This document shows, piece after piece, positions 7,817-16,147 of a stretch of DNA of 64,000 nucleotides. The stretch comes from Gynuella sunshinyii YC6258 (GTDB lineage Bacteria; Pseudomonadota; Gammaproteobacteria; Pseudomonadales; Natronospirillaceae). Position numbers and translations under genes: made by a program. Under the pieces are notes generated by a model that was not told the origin of the DNA, did not search any database, and saw nothing but the letters and a program-made list of their open reading frames with translations. The DNA is taken from assembly GCF_000940805.1 (NCBI RefSeq), contig NZ_CP007142.1, forward strand, positions 1,154,593-1,218,592. The letters are read 5' to 3'. The first letter of the stretch is position 1. Each line of letters opens with the position of its first letter.

Positions 7817-9208
7817 ATGAGTACGTTTACCAGCATTGATTTATCCAAACTCCCACCACCTGATCTGGTAGAGGAGTTGAGCTACGAAACCATTTTGGCC
7901 GCTACCAGAAATGAACTGCAGATGATCGCACCAGAACTGGATGTGGATAATTTGCTGGAGAGTGATCCTATCAGCAAGTTGTTGCAGGTTATGGCCTATC
8001 GGGAATTGCATCTTCGTCAGCGTATTAACGAATCTGCCCGCGGTGTCATGCTGGCCTCCGCTACGGGTAGTAATCTCGATAACCTTGCGGCACTGGTGAA
8101 TGTTCAGCGTCAGATACTCAATCGCGAAGCGGTGGCTGCCGGAGAACAACCGGAATATGAGAATGATGATCGCCTGCGGGCCCGTACTCAGTTGGCGTTC
8201 GAAGGTTTCTCAACTGCCGGATCAGAAGGCGCGTATTTGTTTCACGCAACCTCCGCATCAGAAAATATCAAGGACGTAACGGTTTATTCTGATCATCCCG
8301 GCGAAGTGGAAATTTGTGTTCTCAGTCGTGAGGGAAATGGTACAGCATCCGGTGAGCTGATCCAGCTTGTGGAAAATGCGGTTAATGCTGAAGAAGTCCG
8401 ACCGTTGACTGATTGGGTCAAGGTTAAATCGGCCGAAATCGTGCCCTATCAGGTAGATGCCAGTCTGGTGCTGTTGCCGGGTGTGGGGGGCGAGGAAGTG
8501 AGAAAAGCCGCTAAAGAGGCTGTGCTCGCTTTTATGGAATCACACCATCGCCTGGGGGTGGATATCACCCGTGCCGGGCTGATATCCGCGCTTTATCAAA
8601 ATGGCGTGCAGAATGTCATTTTGCATGAGCCTGTCAGTGATGTTCTGATCGCGCGCGATCAGGTGGCGGTCGGTACGATCAGGGACGATATCAAATGGAC
8701 TCAACAGGCGACCAGTATACCGACTGCCATGCCTTCCGGTATTCAGTTTGACAAAACCACAGGCACTGTAACCGTATTGCGCGTGGTTCCAGAAGAAAAA
8801 GAAATGGATATCTCCCATTATGCCGTTTATTGGGGAGGCAACAATACCCGCAAGCTTCCTCTCGGTGCCAAGGCCTATCAGTTCGATGATCAGCATACTT
8901 TGACCCTGGATCATGACAACGCCGAAAAACTGTGGATGACCAATCTCGATGGCAGCATGGTGTTTTTGCAGGATCGGGATTATCAGCAAACCGGTAAAAC
9001 CATTACTGCAATCAGTGAAACACTTAAAAATCTCCAGACAGACGTGAGGATCACTTATGAGCTGCCACCTCTAGTGGTGTTTTCCAAGGATGAAACCCTG
9101 TCATTCAACATTGCCGGACAACCGACACCGAAAGACGCCACACACCTGCTGGCTTTCAGTGTCAACGAGTTCGGTGAGATGTTGTATGGCGTCAGTGTTG
9201 AGATTTAA
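7817..9208 (+). CDS. Baseplate wedge protein J with extra C-terminal domain
   Basis: 463 residues from the ATG at 7817, which has AAGGG upstream; the frame is open further upstream but without a site. Residues about 1-300 are P2 gpJ-like: the start DLSKLPPPDLVEELSYETIL, AMAYRELHLRQRINES-like helices and DNLAALVNVQR are family hallmarks. P2 gpJ is about 300 residues. The extra 160 residues here (about 316-463) contain GTVTVLRV...SHYAVYWGG and ATHLLAFSVNEFGEMLYGV, which recur at the N-terminus of the next protein. This looks like a beta-sandwich accessory domain on the baseplate surface. Confidence 0.92.
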   Translation: MSTFTSIDLSKLPPPDLVEELSYETILAATRNELQMIAPELDVDNLLESDPISKLLQVMAYRELHLRQRINESARGVMLASATGSNLDNLAALVNVQRQILNREAVAAGEQPEYENDDRLRARTQLAFEGFSTAGSEGAYLFHATSASENIKDVTVYSDHPGEVEICVLSREGNGTASGELIQLVENAVNAEEVRPLTDWVKVKSAEIVPYQVDASLVLLPGVGGEEVRKAAKEAVLAFMESHHRLGVDITRAGLISALYQNGVQNVILHEPVSDVLIARDQVAVGTIRDDIKWTQQATSIPTAMPSGIQFDKTTGTVTVLRVVPEEKEMDISHYAVYWGGNNTRKLPLGAKAYQFDDQHTLTLDHDNAEKLWMTNLDGSMVFLQDRDYQQTGKTITAISETLKNLQTDVRITYELPPLVVFSKDETLSFNIAGQPTPKDATHLLAFSVNEFGEMLYGVSVEI

Positions 9209-9236
9209 CCCGTCATTTGTTTAGAGGGATAGAACC

Positions 9237-10214
9237 ATGGTCACCAAATTGTTGAATCCTGGTATCAATGCGTTGCAGTTTATTAACGAACAAATACCGG
9301 GCTCTGGTAGCAGCAGAGCTCTGAGTGGACGTGTTTATGTTGATTTTTCAGCGCATCGGGATGATCTGGTCAGTTACGAAATACACTGGGGTAATGCAAC
9401 CGACCAGAAGCTGATCCGTAACAGTCTGATTGCCGCCTGCAGATTAAAAAAGAACGATGTTGACGGCATCGTTCGCTACTGCCCCACGGCACCACTGATG
9501 TACAGATTTTCGAACACTGAAATTCCAAGTGGGGCGACTTGTCTGCTGGTGTTTGCGCGTGATGACAACGACCAGGAATACCTTTATGCCAAACGTGATC
9601 TGATCATACAGGAGCACCTGCTTCCGCCTTCCGCAAGCTCGCTGGAACGTAATCTGGCGGCTGTCGCAGCCCGACTGAGTCGTTTGCCAGTCAATATCCA
9701 TACACTCTGGAATGGTGCAACCTGTCCTGATGAATTGTTGCCATGGCTCGGGTGGGCGGTATCCACTGATGTCTGGGTTGATAACCCCAATGACCCTCAG
9801 GAAGAGGCGCGCCGCCGCCGTGATCTGATTCGTGACTCGGCATTTGTACATAAACATAAAGGTACGCGTGGTGCTGTACAGCAAGCACTGAACAGTTTTA
9901 CGGATGCCAACGTGACCTTGACAGAGTGGTGGCAACAAAGTCCGCCCGGCGCACCATACACCTTCCATCTGGATCTGTTGATCAATAACAACATGCTGGG
10001 TCTCGGAAGTGCAGTGTTTGACCGTAAGCTGCGGGAAGTGATTGATGCGGTAAAGCCGGTACGCAGTCATTACACCTTTACCTTCAGTACCGTGCAGACA
10101 AGTACCCTGCAGATGGCGGCAGCGACGCAGGCGGTCAGTTTTATGCGTTTCAACATGTCCGCGACATTACCACCGCAGCCAACAACCATAGATACAAACG
10201 TTCTGGAACAATGA
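9237..10214 (+). CDS. Tail protein I (baseplate) with N-terminal accessory domain
   Basis: 325 residues, GAGGGA upstream of the ATG. Residues about 130-290 are the P2 gpI family: LERNLAAVAARLSRLPVNIHTLWN, then LPWLGWAVSTDVW and HKHKGTRGAVQQAL. Residues about 30-125 are an addition absent from P2 gpI: GRVYVDFS...VSYEIHWGN and ATCLLVFARDDNDQEYLYAKRDL. They match the C-terminal extension of the preceding J protein. With J, gpI forms the baseplate wedge that anchors the fibers. The stop is followed one base later by the fiber ATG. Confidence 0.92.
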   Translation: MVTKLLNPGINALQFINEQIPGSGSSRALSGRVYVDFSAHRDDLVSYEIHWGNATDQKLIRNSLIAACRLKKNDVDGIVRYCPTAPLMYRFSNTEIPSGATCLLVFARDDNDQEYLYAKRDLIIQEHLLPPSASSLERNLAAVAARLSRLPVNIHTLWNGATCPDELLPWLGWAVSTDVWVDNPNDPQEEARRRRDLIRDSAFVHKHKGTRGAVQQALNSFTDANVTLTEWWQQSPPGAPYTFHLDLLINNNMLGLGSAVFDRKLREVIDAVKPVRSHYTFTFSTVQTSTLQMAAATQAVSFMRFNMSATLPPQPTTIDTNVLEQ

Positions 10215-10215
10215 T

Positions 10216-12102
10216 ATGAGTATGAACTTAAAACCTGTCATAACGGATGCCGGCATTACCGCCCTGATTGACGCTAAAAGCCGTGGCATCATGGCCAAAA
10301 TAACACATGTTGCTGTGGGAGATGGTGGCACTGGTCCTTATGTCGCCAGTCGTGACATGACAGAACTGAAAAATGAAATTCAGCGCAGTGTTGTGGAAGG
10401 TGGTGAGTTGATAGGCAGTCAGCAGAATCAGCTTTATCTAACAGCCACGATCAGAGACAACGGCGACAATATACCGGAAATTTATCCTATTTATGAAATA
10501 GGTTTCTTTCTTGAAAATGGTGTGTTGTTTGCGGTTTATGCTTCTGAAGCAGAAAAATTGGCTGAGAAAATCACAGGTACAGACTTTGTTCTGGCATTTG
10601 ACCTGACACTGACCGGCACAGAGGCAGAGAGTATCATTATTGACCGTGATCATCCGTTGTCGATGCCGGTGGCACGGGACAATATGTTGGTGGGTAGCCA
10701 GACCGTAAAAATCCATACGCAGGCGGAATTTGACCTGATTTTTAACCGTGGTGTGGATACCGAAATTGCTGAAAATCTGACCATCGTCCTGAGCCCTATC
10801 CAGCTGCCGGAACTGTCGACACAGGATTCTGAAGACGCAAATCGGGCTCCGGATACGTCCGCCGGGGCACTGGGCGGTATGGGTGATGGTGTTCATCATA
10901 CCTTCAATGGTCGTCCGGCCTATATATTGAAAAACAGTATCCTGGTGAAAAACAACGTTAACATCATCGGTTTCAATACTGAAGATACTGTGGTTGTTAA
11001 AGGATCGCGTGACGTTCAGATCAAGTTGATCGGACAGGAGGATTCTCCACTGTCCGGTGTTCATTTTTCCGGCTGGAGCTTTGACGGTCGTGGCGGGATC
11101 GATGGGTTGGGTGGAACTTTTATCGGTACCGAAAACGGCTCCGCCATATATATGGAAAATGCCCGTCTTTGCCAACTCAACAATAAGCTGATTAATCATC
11201 ATGGCAGCAAGGATGGTGGGGCTATATACGGTTCTTCTGTCACCCATATTGAAGCACATCATATTTACCACAGTCTGGCTGTTAATGGTGGCGGCGTTGC
11301 CGGTTGCAGGATTTCCTCCTTTACAGTGTATACCTGTCAGGCCAGTAAAAATGGTTCTGGTACCTGGCGGTGCCATCAATCACAGATACGTCTGTTTGGT
11401 TGTGAGGCAAATGAATGTGAAGACTCTGTAGTGCTTGATCAGGCCGGAGGTTTTGCCCTGGGTGCTCGGGTAGGTATCGGTATGGAACCGACACAGCATC
11501 CTCTTACGCTACGCAAAAGTCTGAATCACTATCCGGTAGGTATTACGCAATCACAACTCGGTGGTGAAGCCACCATGGAGTTAACCACTGCAGATGAAAA
11601 TAGTGAGCAGGCTACCAGAGTTCTGTTGAGAGGACATTCGAATAACACCGATATCGAATTTTACAGCGGTGCCCGCGGTCAGGAACAGCAACACATGGTC
11701 CTGAAAGGAGGCTCCGGGAAACTGGGTATTGGTACTGGTAGTCCAACCAGTAAGCTGGATGTGAATGGTGACATAAATGCCAGCGGCAAACTCAATACCG
11801 GTACTGGTTTTACCATCGCGGGGCACAAGCCTTTTATCTATAAGCGATATAAAAATCTGGGTGACAATGTGACCTATAACACCGGTAAAAAAACCTCTGA
11901 ATACATCGCTTCCATCGTCGGTTTCGCTGCCACAAACGGTGATATCAATGAAAAAGGAACTGTAGATATCATCCGGCTGTACCCTTATGACGTCAATGGT
12001 GTCTGGTATATCAGGGCAGATTTTGCAACTCATGGAAATGATGAGACCTGGGATGTTGATGTCTTGTTTATCAATAAAAATCTGGTGGAAATTGAAGCGT
12101 AA
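10216..12102 (+). CDS. Tail fiber with P2 gpH-type N-terminus and beta-helix body
   Basis: 628 residues. The N-terminal 150 residues are the tail-collar fiber domain (DUF3751, P2 gpH type): LKPVITDAGITALIDAKSRG and ITHVAVGDGGTGPY, which dock to the baseplate. Residues about 220-410 are a run of short strands and turns rich in Gly, Asn and His (GGAIYGSSVTHIEAHHIYHS), as in right-handed beta-helices. Two copies of a GIG-x-(E/S)PT motif (VGIGMEPTQHPLTL and LGIGTGSPTSKLDVNGD) mark later stalk repeats. The C-terminal 110 residues are the likely receptor-binding tip. No gpG-type chaperone gene follows, unlike P2 and R-pyocins. Confidence 0.88.
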   Translation: MSMNLKPVITDAGITALIDAKSRGIMAKITHVAVGDGGTGPYVASRDMTELKNEIQRSVVEGGELIGSQQNQLYLTATIRDNGDNIPEIYPIYEIGFFLENGVLFAVYASEAEKLAEKITGTDFVLAFDLTLTGTEAESIIIDRDHPLSMPVARDNMLVGSQTVKIHTQAEFDLIFNRGVDTEIAENLTIVLSPIQLPELSTQDSEDANRAPDTSAGALGGMGDGVHHTFNGRPAYILKNSILVKNNVNIIGFNTEDTVVVKGSRDVQIKLIGQEDSPLSGVHFSGWSFDGRGGIDGLGGTFIGTENGSAIYMENARLCQLNNKLINHHGSKDGGAIYGSSVTHIEAHHIYHSLAVNGGGVAGCRISSFTVYTCQASKNGSGTWRCHQSQIRLFGCEANECEDSVVLDQAGGFALGARVGIGMEPTQHPLTLRKSLNHYPVGITQSQLGGEATMELTTADENSEQATRVLLRGHSNNTDIEFYSGARGQEQQHMVLKGGSGKLGIGTGSPTSKLDVNGDINASGKLNTGTGFTIAGHKPFIYKRYKNLGDNVTYNTGKKTSEYIASIVGFAATNGDINEKGTVDIIRLYPYDVNGVWYIRADFATHGNDETWDVDVLFINKNLVEIEA

Positions 12103-12273
12103 GGTATCACTGTTTTGTCAAGCATGTGAGCAGGGATATCTCGTTAATAACCTGGCAATCAAATCGATCATCCAGATCTCTCTGTTTGATGTTGGATGAT
12201 CAGGTACTCGAATAACTCCAGGTGGTGATAGTCCTGGATTTAAATTTTGAATGTTTTAACACAGGAGAATGTT

Positions 12274-13392
12274 ATGGCTTTTTTGCATGGTGTGGAAGTT
12301 GTAGAGCTGCAGGGTGGGCCGCGGCCGATTACCAATGTGGCTTCTTCGGTCATTGGTCTGGTGGGAACCGCAGCACAAGGTCCGGTGAATGAACCGGTCT
12401 TGATCTCGGGATCTCGTAAGGATGCTATCGAAATATTTGGAAGTAATGATGGTAGCAGCACCATTCCGGATGTGTTGGATGCGATTTTCGATCAGGGTGG
12501 GGCTATGGTGGTGGTGATAAACATCAATGACCCGGACAGCGATGAGTCACCGGATATCGACCAGGGTTTGCGCAGATTGCTCGCTGCAGAAAGCAGAGTG
12601 CATATGACGCCACGTATATTGATTGCGCCGGGATTTTGCCAGCAACCCGGAGTGGTCGATACGATGGTCGAAGTGGCAGATCGCTTACGTGCTATCGCAG
12701 TTGTGGATGGACCGGACAGCAGCGATGAAGAAGCAATCACCTTTCGCGGAAATATCGATAGTGCGAGAGTCTATCTGGTCGATCCACATGTACGGGTGTT
12801 TGACGAAGCCAGCGGCACCGAATCGCTACAACCGGCTTCCGCACGCGTAGCCGGTGTGATTGCCAAGTCGGATAACGAACGTGGCTTCTGGTGGAGTCCA
12901 TCCAACCGTACTATTTCCGGGATTACCGGAACCTCAAGAGGCATTGACTTTTCACTGGGTGACAGTCTTGCCACCGCTAACCGTCTGAATGAAAAGCAGG
13001 TCGCTACCATCATCCATCAAAATGGTTATCGGTTGTGGGGTAATCGTTCCTGTTCGTCCGACCCAAAATTCGCTTTTATCAGCGTTCGTCGTACCGCCGA
13101 TCTGATTAACGACTCGCTGTTACGTGCGCACCTGCATGCGGTCGATCAGAACATCACCAAAACCTATATCGACAATGTGACTGAGAGTGTTAACAGCTAT
13201 CTGCGTTATCTGAAAAGCATCGGTGCAATCATCGATGGTAAATGTTTTGCGGATCCTGATCTGAATACGCCGGAAAATATTGCTCAGGGCAAAGTATATA
13301 TCGACTTTGATTTTACGCCTCCCTATCCGGCCGAGCACATTACATTTCGCAGCAGTCTGGTCAATGATTATTTAGAGGAGATTTTCGCATGA
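12274..13392 (+). CDS. Contractile tail sheath protein (P2 FI-like)
   Basis: 372 residues from the ATG at 12274, 6 bases after CAGGAG; the longer frame begins at a TTG with no site. The N-terminus MAFLHGVEVVELQGGPRPI and SSVIGLVGTAAQGP are the sheath signature. The C-terminus DFDFTPPYPAEHITFRSSLVNDYL is the conserved handshake-domain end. The only sheath gene in the cluster; Afp and PVC clusters carry three. The last four bases overlap the first tube gene as ATGA. The sheath polymerises around the inner tube and contracts to drive it out. Confidence 0.95.
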   Translation: MAFLHGVEVVELQGGPRPITNVASSVIGLVGTAAQGPVNEPVLISGSRKDAIEIFGSNDGSSTIPDVLDAIFDQGGAMVVVININDPDSDESPDIDQGLRRLLAAESRVHMTPRILIAPGFCQQPGVVDTMVEVADRLRAIAVVDGPDSSDEEAITFRGNIDSARVYLVDPHVRVFDEASGTESLQPASARVAGVIAKSDNERGFWWSPSNRTISGITGTSRGIDFSLGDSLATANRLNEKQVATIIHQNGYRLWGNRSCSSDPKFAFISVRRTADLINDSLLRAHLHAVDQNITKTYIDNVTESVNSYLRYLKSIGAIIDGKCFADPDLNTPENIAQGKVYIDFDFTPPYPAEHITFRSSLVNDYLEEIFA

Positions 13393-13892
13393 TCATTCCT
13401 AAGGTCTTAAAAGGTTTTAATTTATTTGTTGATGGTTTCGGTTTTGCCGGTTTGGTAGAAGAAGTGACACTGCCCAAACTCAATCTGAAAACGATCGATA
13501 TCTATAATGGTGGCATGGATGCACCGATAGGCATGGATATGGGTATGGAAAAACTGGAGTGCAGTTTTTCTCTTAGCGAGTACAACAGTGAAGTTATCAA
13601 ACGTTTTGGCCTGCGCGATGGTTCCAGTGTTTCTCTGGCGCTGCGTGGTGCTTTAGACAACGATGGCAGCATTATGCCTGTGATCATTAATCTCACGGGC
13701 TTCTGGAAGGGACTGGAAATGGGATCCTGGAAATCCGGTGAAAAAGCATCACTGAACGTCAGCGTTGGCGTGAGCTATTACAAGTTGACCATGGGCTCAG
13801 AAGAATTGATTGAGGTGGACGTGAAAAACATGGTACGCACAATTAATGGTAAGGATCAATTGGCGGATCTGCGTGGAGCTATTGGTTTGTAA
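13389..13892 (+). CDS. Inner tube protein 1 (P2 FII-like)
   Basis: 167 residues. The start overlaps the sheath stop (ATGA), with GAGGAG upstream. The order of motifs is that of P2 FII: MIIPKVLKGFNLFVDGFGFAG, VTLPKLNLKT, the GMDAPIGMDMGM loop, YYKLTMGSEELIEVDVKNM and the C-terminal GKDQLADLRGAIGL. Stacked hexameric rings form the rigid tube inside the sheath. Its C-terminus matches P2 FII better than that of the second tube gene, so this is likely the main tube subunit. Confidence 0.93.
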   Translation: MIIPKVLKGFNLFVDGFGFAGLVEEVTLPKLNLKTIDIYNGGMDAPIGMDMGMEKLECSFSLSEYNSEVIKRFGLRDGSSVSLALRGALDNDGSIMPVIINLTGFWKGLEMGSWKSGEKASLNVSVGVSYYKLTMGSEELIEVDVKNMVRTINGKDQLADLRGAIGL

Positions 13893-13947
13893 CCAAACGG
13901 ATGAGCAAGTGGTTAACCCATAACGAACGTTTCTGCAGGATGAAAAA

Positions 13948-14493
13948 ATGCTGGTTCCTAAAGTGTTAAAGAATTTTAACCTGTTTATAGCAGGTCAGGG
14001 TTATGCCGGGCGTATCCAGCAGATCACGTTGCCGAAGCTCACACTACGCACCGAAGAGTATCGTCTGGGAGGACTGGACACCGGGGTTAAGATTGATATG
14101 GGAATGGAGCCCATGGAGTGCGAACTGATTCTGTCGGAATACGATGCAGAACTGATTCGCCGCTTTGGTATTCCACATGCAGATATGCGGGTGATCAATT
14201 ACTTCGGTGCGAGCAACGGCAGTGTTGAATTGTTGCCTTTGGAAATCAGAGGAGCATTGAGTGATGAGGATCAGGTGATGCCGCTGAAAATCAATGCCAG
14301 TGGCAGCATTACTGAACTCGACATGGGGCAATGGCAACCAGGTCAGCAGACCCAGCTGCGGTTACATTTATCTTTGCGCTATTACCGTCTTGAGTTAAAC
14401 CAGGAAACCCTGATTGAAATCGATGTGGATAACCGCGAACGGAAAATTGCCGGAAAAAACCAGATACCGAAAGGATCTGATGGTTTTATCTAA
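13948..14493 (+). CDS. Inner tube protein 2 (diverged FII paralog)
   Basis: 181 residues, GCAGGA upstream. It repeats the pattern of the preceding gene: MLVPKVLKNFNLFIAGQGYAG, ITLPKLTLRTEEY, GVKIDMGMEPMECELILSEYD and YYRLELNQETLIEIDV. An insertion of about a dozen residues lies near position 80, and the C-terminus is different. P2 and R-pyocins have one tube gene; eCIS such as Afp have two, one of which starts the tube on the baseplate. A specialised first ring or terminal ring is therefore likely. It probably arose by duplication of its neighbour. Confidence 0.9.
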   Translation: MLVPKVLKNFNLFIAGQGYAGRIQQITLPKLTLRTEEYRLGGLDTGVKIDMGMEPMECELILSEYDAELIRRFGIPHADMRVINYFGASNGSVELLPLEIRGALSDEDQVMPLKINASGSITELDMGQWQPGQQTQLRLHLSLRYYRLELNQETLIEIDVDNRERKIAGKNQIPKGSDGFI

Positions 14494-14575
14494 GGGGCAT
14501 CTGAAAAACAGGAATAGTTTTGATGCAGGTAATTCTTCGGAGTTGCCTTAAATTAACAGTGAGAGGAAACATAAC

Positions 14576-14872
14576 ATGTTGAACTCCGAAATCAGCTTAC
14601 AAAACCCTGCGGTCCAAAACCGACAGGCCACAGCCGAAACCATACGGCTGGATTATCCAATAACTGCCGATGGTATGGAGATTGATCATCTCGTCATGCG
14701 CCGGCCGTTGGTGCGTGACCGTCTGGTGGCAGAAAAAGCCAGCGGCAGTGAAACGGAGAAGGAAATTCGTCTGATCGCCAATCTGTGTGAAATGGCACCC
14801 CAGCATATTGAACTGCTCGATCTTGCAGATTACGGAAAATTGCAGGAGTGTCTGGCCGGTTTTTTATCCTAG
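14576..14872 (+). CDS. Tail assembly chaperone E (P2 gpE-like), 0-frame product
   Basis: 98 residues with GAGAGGA upstream. DHLVMRRPLVRDRLVAEKASG, IRLIANLCEMAP and LDLADYGKLQECLAGFLS match P2 gpE, the chaperone for tape-measure assembly. The frame ends at TAG 14870-14872, but the slippery T TTT TTA at 14860-14866 lies in exact register two codons earlier. A -1 shift there leads into the E' extension (separate entry). The short and long products are expected to be made in a fixed ratio, as in P2. Confidence 0.93.
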   Translation: MLNSEISLQNPAVQNRQATAETIRLDYPITADGMEIDHLVMRRPLVRDRLVAEKASGSETEKEIRLIANLCEMAPQHIELLDLADYGKLQECLAGFLS

Positions 14873-15018
14873 AACCTCGCCGTTTGCGTGAAGCCGTTTT
14901 TGTACTGGCTCAGCGCAGTGGTTGGGGTTTGAATGAGTTGCTGGATCTGGAAGAAGAAGAGTTGCTGGAGTGGCTGGAGACTGGACGGCGATTGCTTGCA
15001 GACGCCGACAAACGGTAA
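14576..15018 (+). CDS. E-E' frameshift fusion (programmed -1)
   Basis: Ribosomes slipping back one base at T TTT TTA (14860-14866, codons GGT TTT TTA in frame 0) read on from 14866 in the -1 frame for 50 codons to TAA 15016-15018. The added part contains LREAVFVLAQRSGWGLNELL and a Glu-rich run, a typical E' helix. The fusion is 147 residues. AGGAG at 14844-14848 lies 11 bases before the heptamer, the spacing at which an internal Shine-Dalgarno stimulates -1 shifting in dnaX. The E/E' arrangement is established for P2; its use here is inferred from sequence. The E' segment has no start codon or ribosome site of its own. Confidence 0.85.
14860..14866 (+). promoter_or_regulatory. -1 frameshift slippery heptamer
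   Basis: T TTT TTA in X XXY YYZ register with the E frame, preceded at 11 bases by the SD-like AGGAG and followed in the -1 frame by 50 open codons of chaperone-like sequence. Confidence 0.85.
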
Positions 15019-15035
15019 CCAATACAGGTAATGTC

Positions 15036-16073
15036 ATGAACGATAATAAAAATGCTGATCACAAGATACCTGGACGGCTGCGTGGTTTGTTATGTCCCAC
15101 TGAGCGTCTGAAGGTCTGTTTTGCAGCTTCAGCCGTCATGAATGCTCGGTCTGGTCGGAATTTGAAAATGCCGGATGGTCTGTTGCGTTCAGACCGGTTG
15201 GGAATTAAAAAAATATGGCGGACCATTACCCTGCCAAAATGGACTTCCTCACGACGTTATCAGAACTATGTATTACCTTACGAATGGCTGCTGCCTGATC
15301 GTTCCATTGAAACAGTCACCCACAATGTACTGTCAAATCCGGGCAAGACCGACAATCGGACTATCGTCAAGAAGTCAACGGCTATCAAGCAATTCTTCAA
15401 TACGCAGGTTCATACTTCTGTCTACGCCAATACTCTCTTTGAGCAGACGATCCAGCAGTCTGAAAGTCGTAATGTCCATCGTCATTTTTCTAAAACGTTG
15501 ACGTGGCGGAATCAGCCAGACAGTTCCGTGACAGAGAAGCCAGTGCTGTTTACAGGAAAACCAGGTGATCATGATAATGGTTATGATCATCCTGTTAATA
15601 ATCCCAAAGAGAGCACTTTGTTACCTCGACGGGGATTTTTAGTGACTGGCAGTCATGTGAAAAGTGTATTTCCTGTTACCTCCGGTGTGATCTCTGAGGG
15701 TAAAAAAAATCACATTGAACAACTGATTGGTGTGTCAGTGATGACCGCTGAAAGAATATCGGAGCTGTCGCGGATGCACCTCGATACGGATAACTTTCAG
15801 GCCCAAAAGCCCTCGACTTCGATGCCTTACGACAGCATACGAATACAACAGAATATTGCCGCTCTGGTGGCCAATGATAAACAGCACCACTCAGACAATC
15901 AGGCGCAGTTACAAGCACTTGAGCAGCAGCTACAGCATGCGAACCGACAGCAGAGTCAGTCAGTTCGCCAGCTCGAACAGGCAGTTAATTCAATGGCGAC
16001 AATGCTCCAGCAGGCAATGCAGTCGCAGCCGCCCAGGCCTTTGCCGCCCAGCTATTACGGAGCGCTGAAATGA
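15036..16073 (+). CDS. Unrecognised protein in the tape-measure position
   Basis: 345 residues from the ATG at 15036, placed after the E' stop with AGGT upstream. It lies between E/E' and U, where P2 and R-pyocins encode the tape measure (T), but it has no T-like sequence. The N-terminal 130 residues are basic and aromatic with no predicted membrane helix. The middle is polar. Residues about 270-330 are a Gln-rich coiled-coil-like helix (LQALEQQLQHANRQQSQSVR) and the end is proline-rich (QSQPPRPLPPSYYGALK). By place it should set tube length and thread the lumen. If so it specifies a short particle. A cargo adaptor is the alternative. Confidence 0.55.
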   Translation: MNDNKNADHKIPGRLRGLLCPTERLKVCFAASAVMNARSGRNLKMPDGLLRSDRLGIKKIWRTITLPKWTSSRRYQNYVLPYEWLLPDRSIETVTHNVLSNPGKTDNRTIVKKSTAIKQFFNTQVHTSVYANTLFEQTIQQSESRNVHRHFSKTLTWRNQPDSSVTEKPVLFTGKPGDHDNGYDHPVNNPKESTLLPRRGFLVTGSHVKSVFPVTSGVISEGKKNHIEQLIGVSVMTAERISELSRMHLDTDNFQAQKPSTSMPYDSIRIQQNIAALVANDKQHHSDNQAQLQALEQQLQHANRQQSQSVRQLEQAVNSMATMLQQAMQSQPPRPLPPSYYGALK

Positions 16074-16147
16074 ACAATATCGCATTACAGATTGTGGTTA
16101 ATCCGCAGGTGGTTGATGCAACTGACAAAAGGGAGATCAGACGATGA
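16070..16147 (+). CDS. 25-codon ORF coupling the T-position gene to U
   Basis: The ATG at 16070 overlaps the preceding stop (ATGA) and its TGA (16145-16147) overlaps the start of U. The peptide starts MNNIALQIVVNPQVV and ends in a charged run. Its own ribosome site is weak and it carries the Shine-Dalgarno GGGAG of U. It may be a coupling leader or a chance frame. Confidence 0.25.
   Translation: MNNIALQIVVNPQVVDATDKREIRR

Noticed and set aside
10438-11379. 313-codon minus-strand frame opposite the fiber gene
   Set aside because: Antisense shadow of a well-supported gene; no family, no ribosome site.
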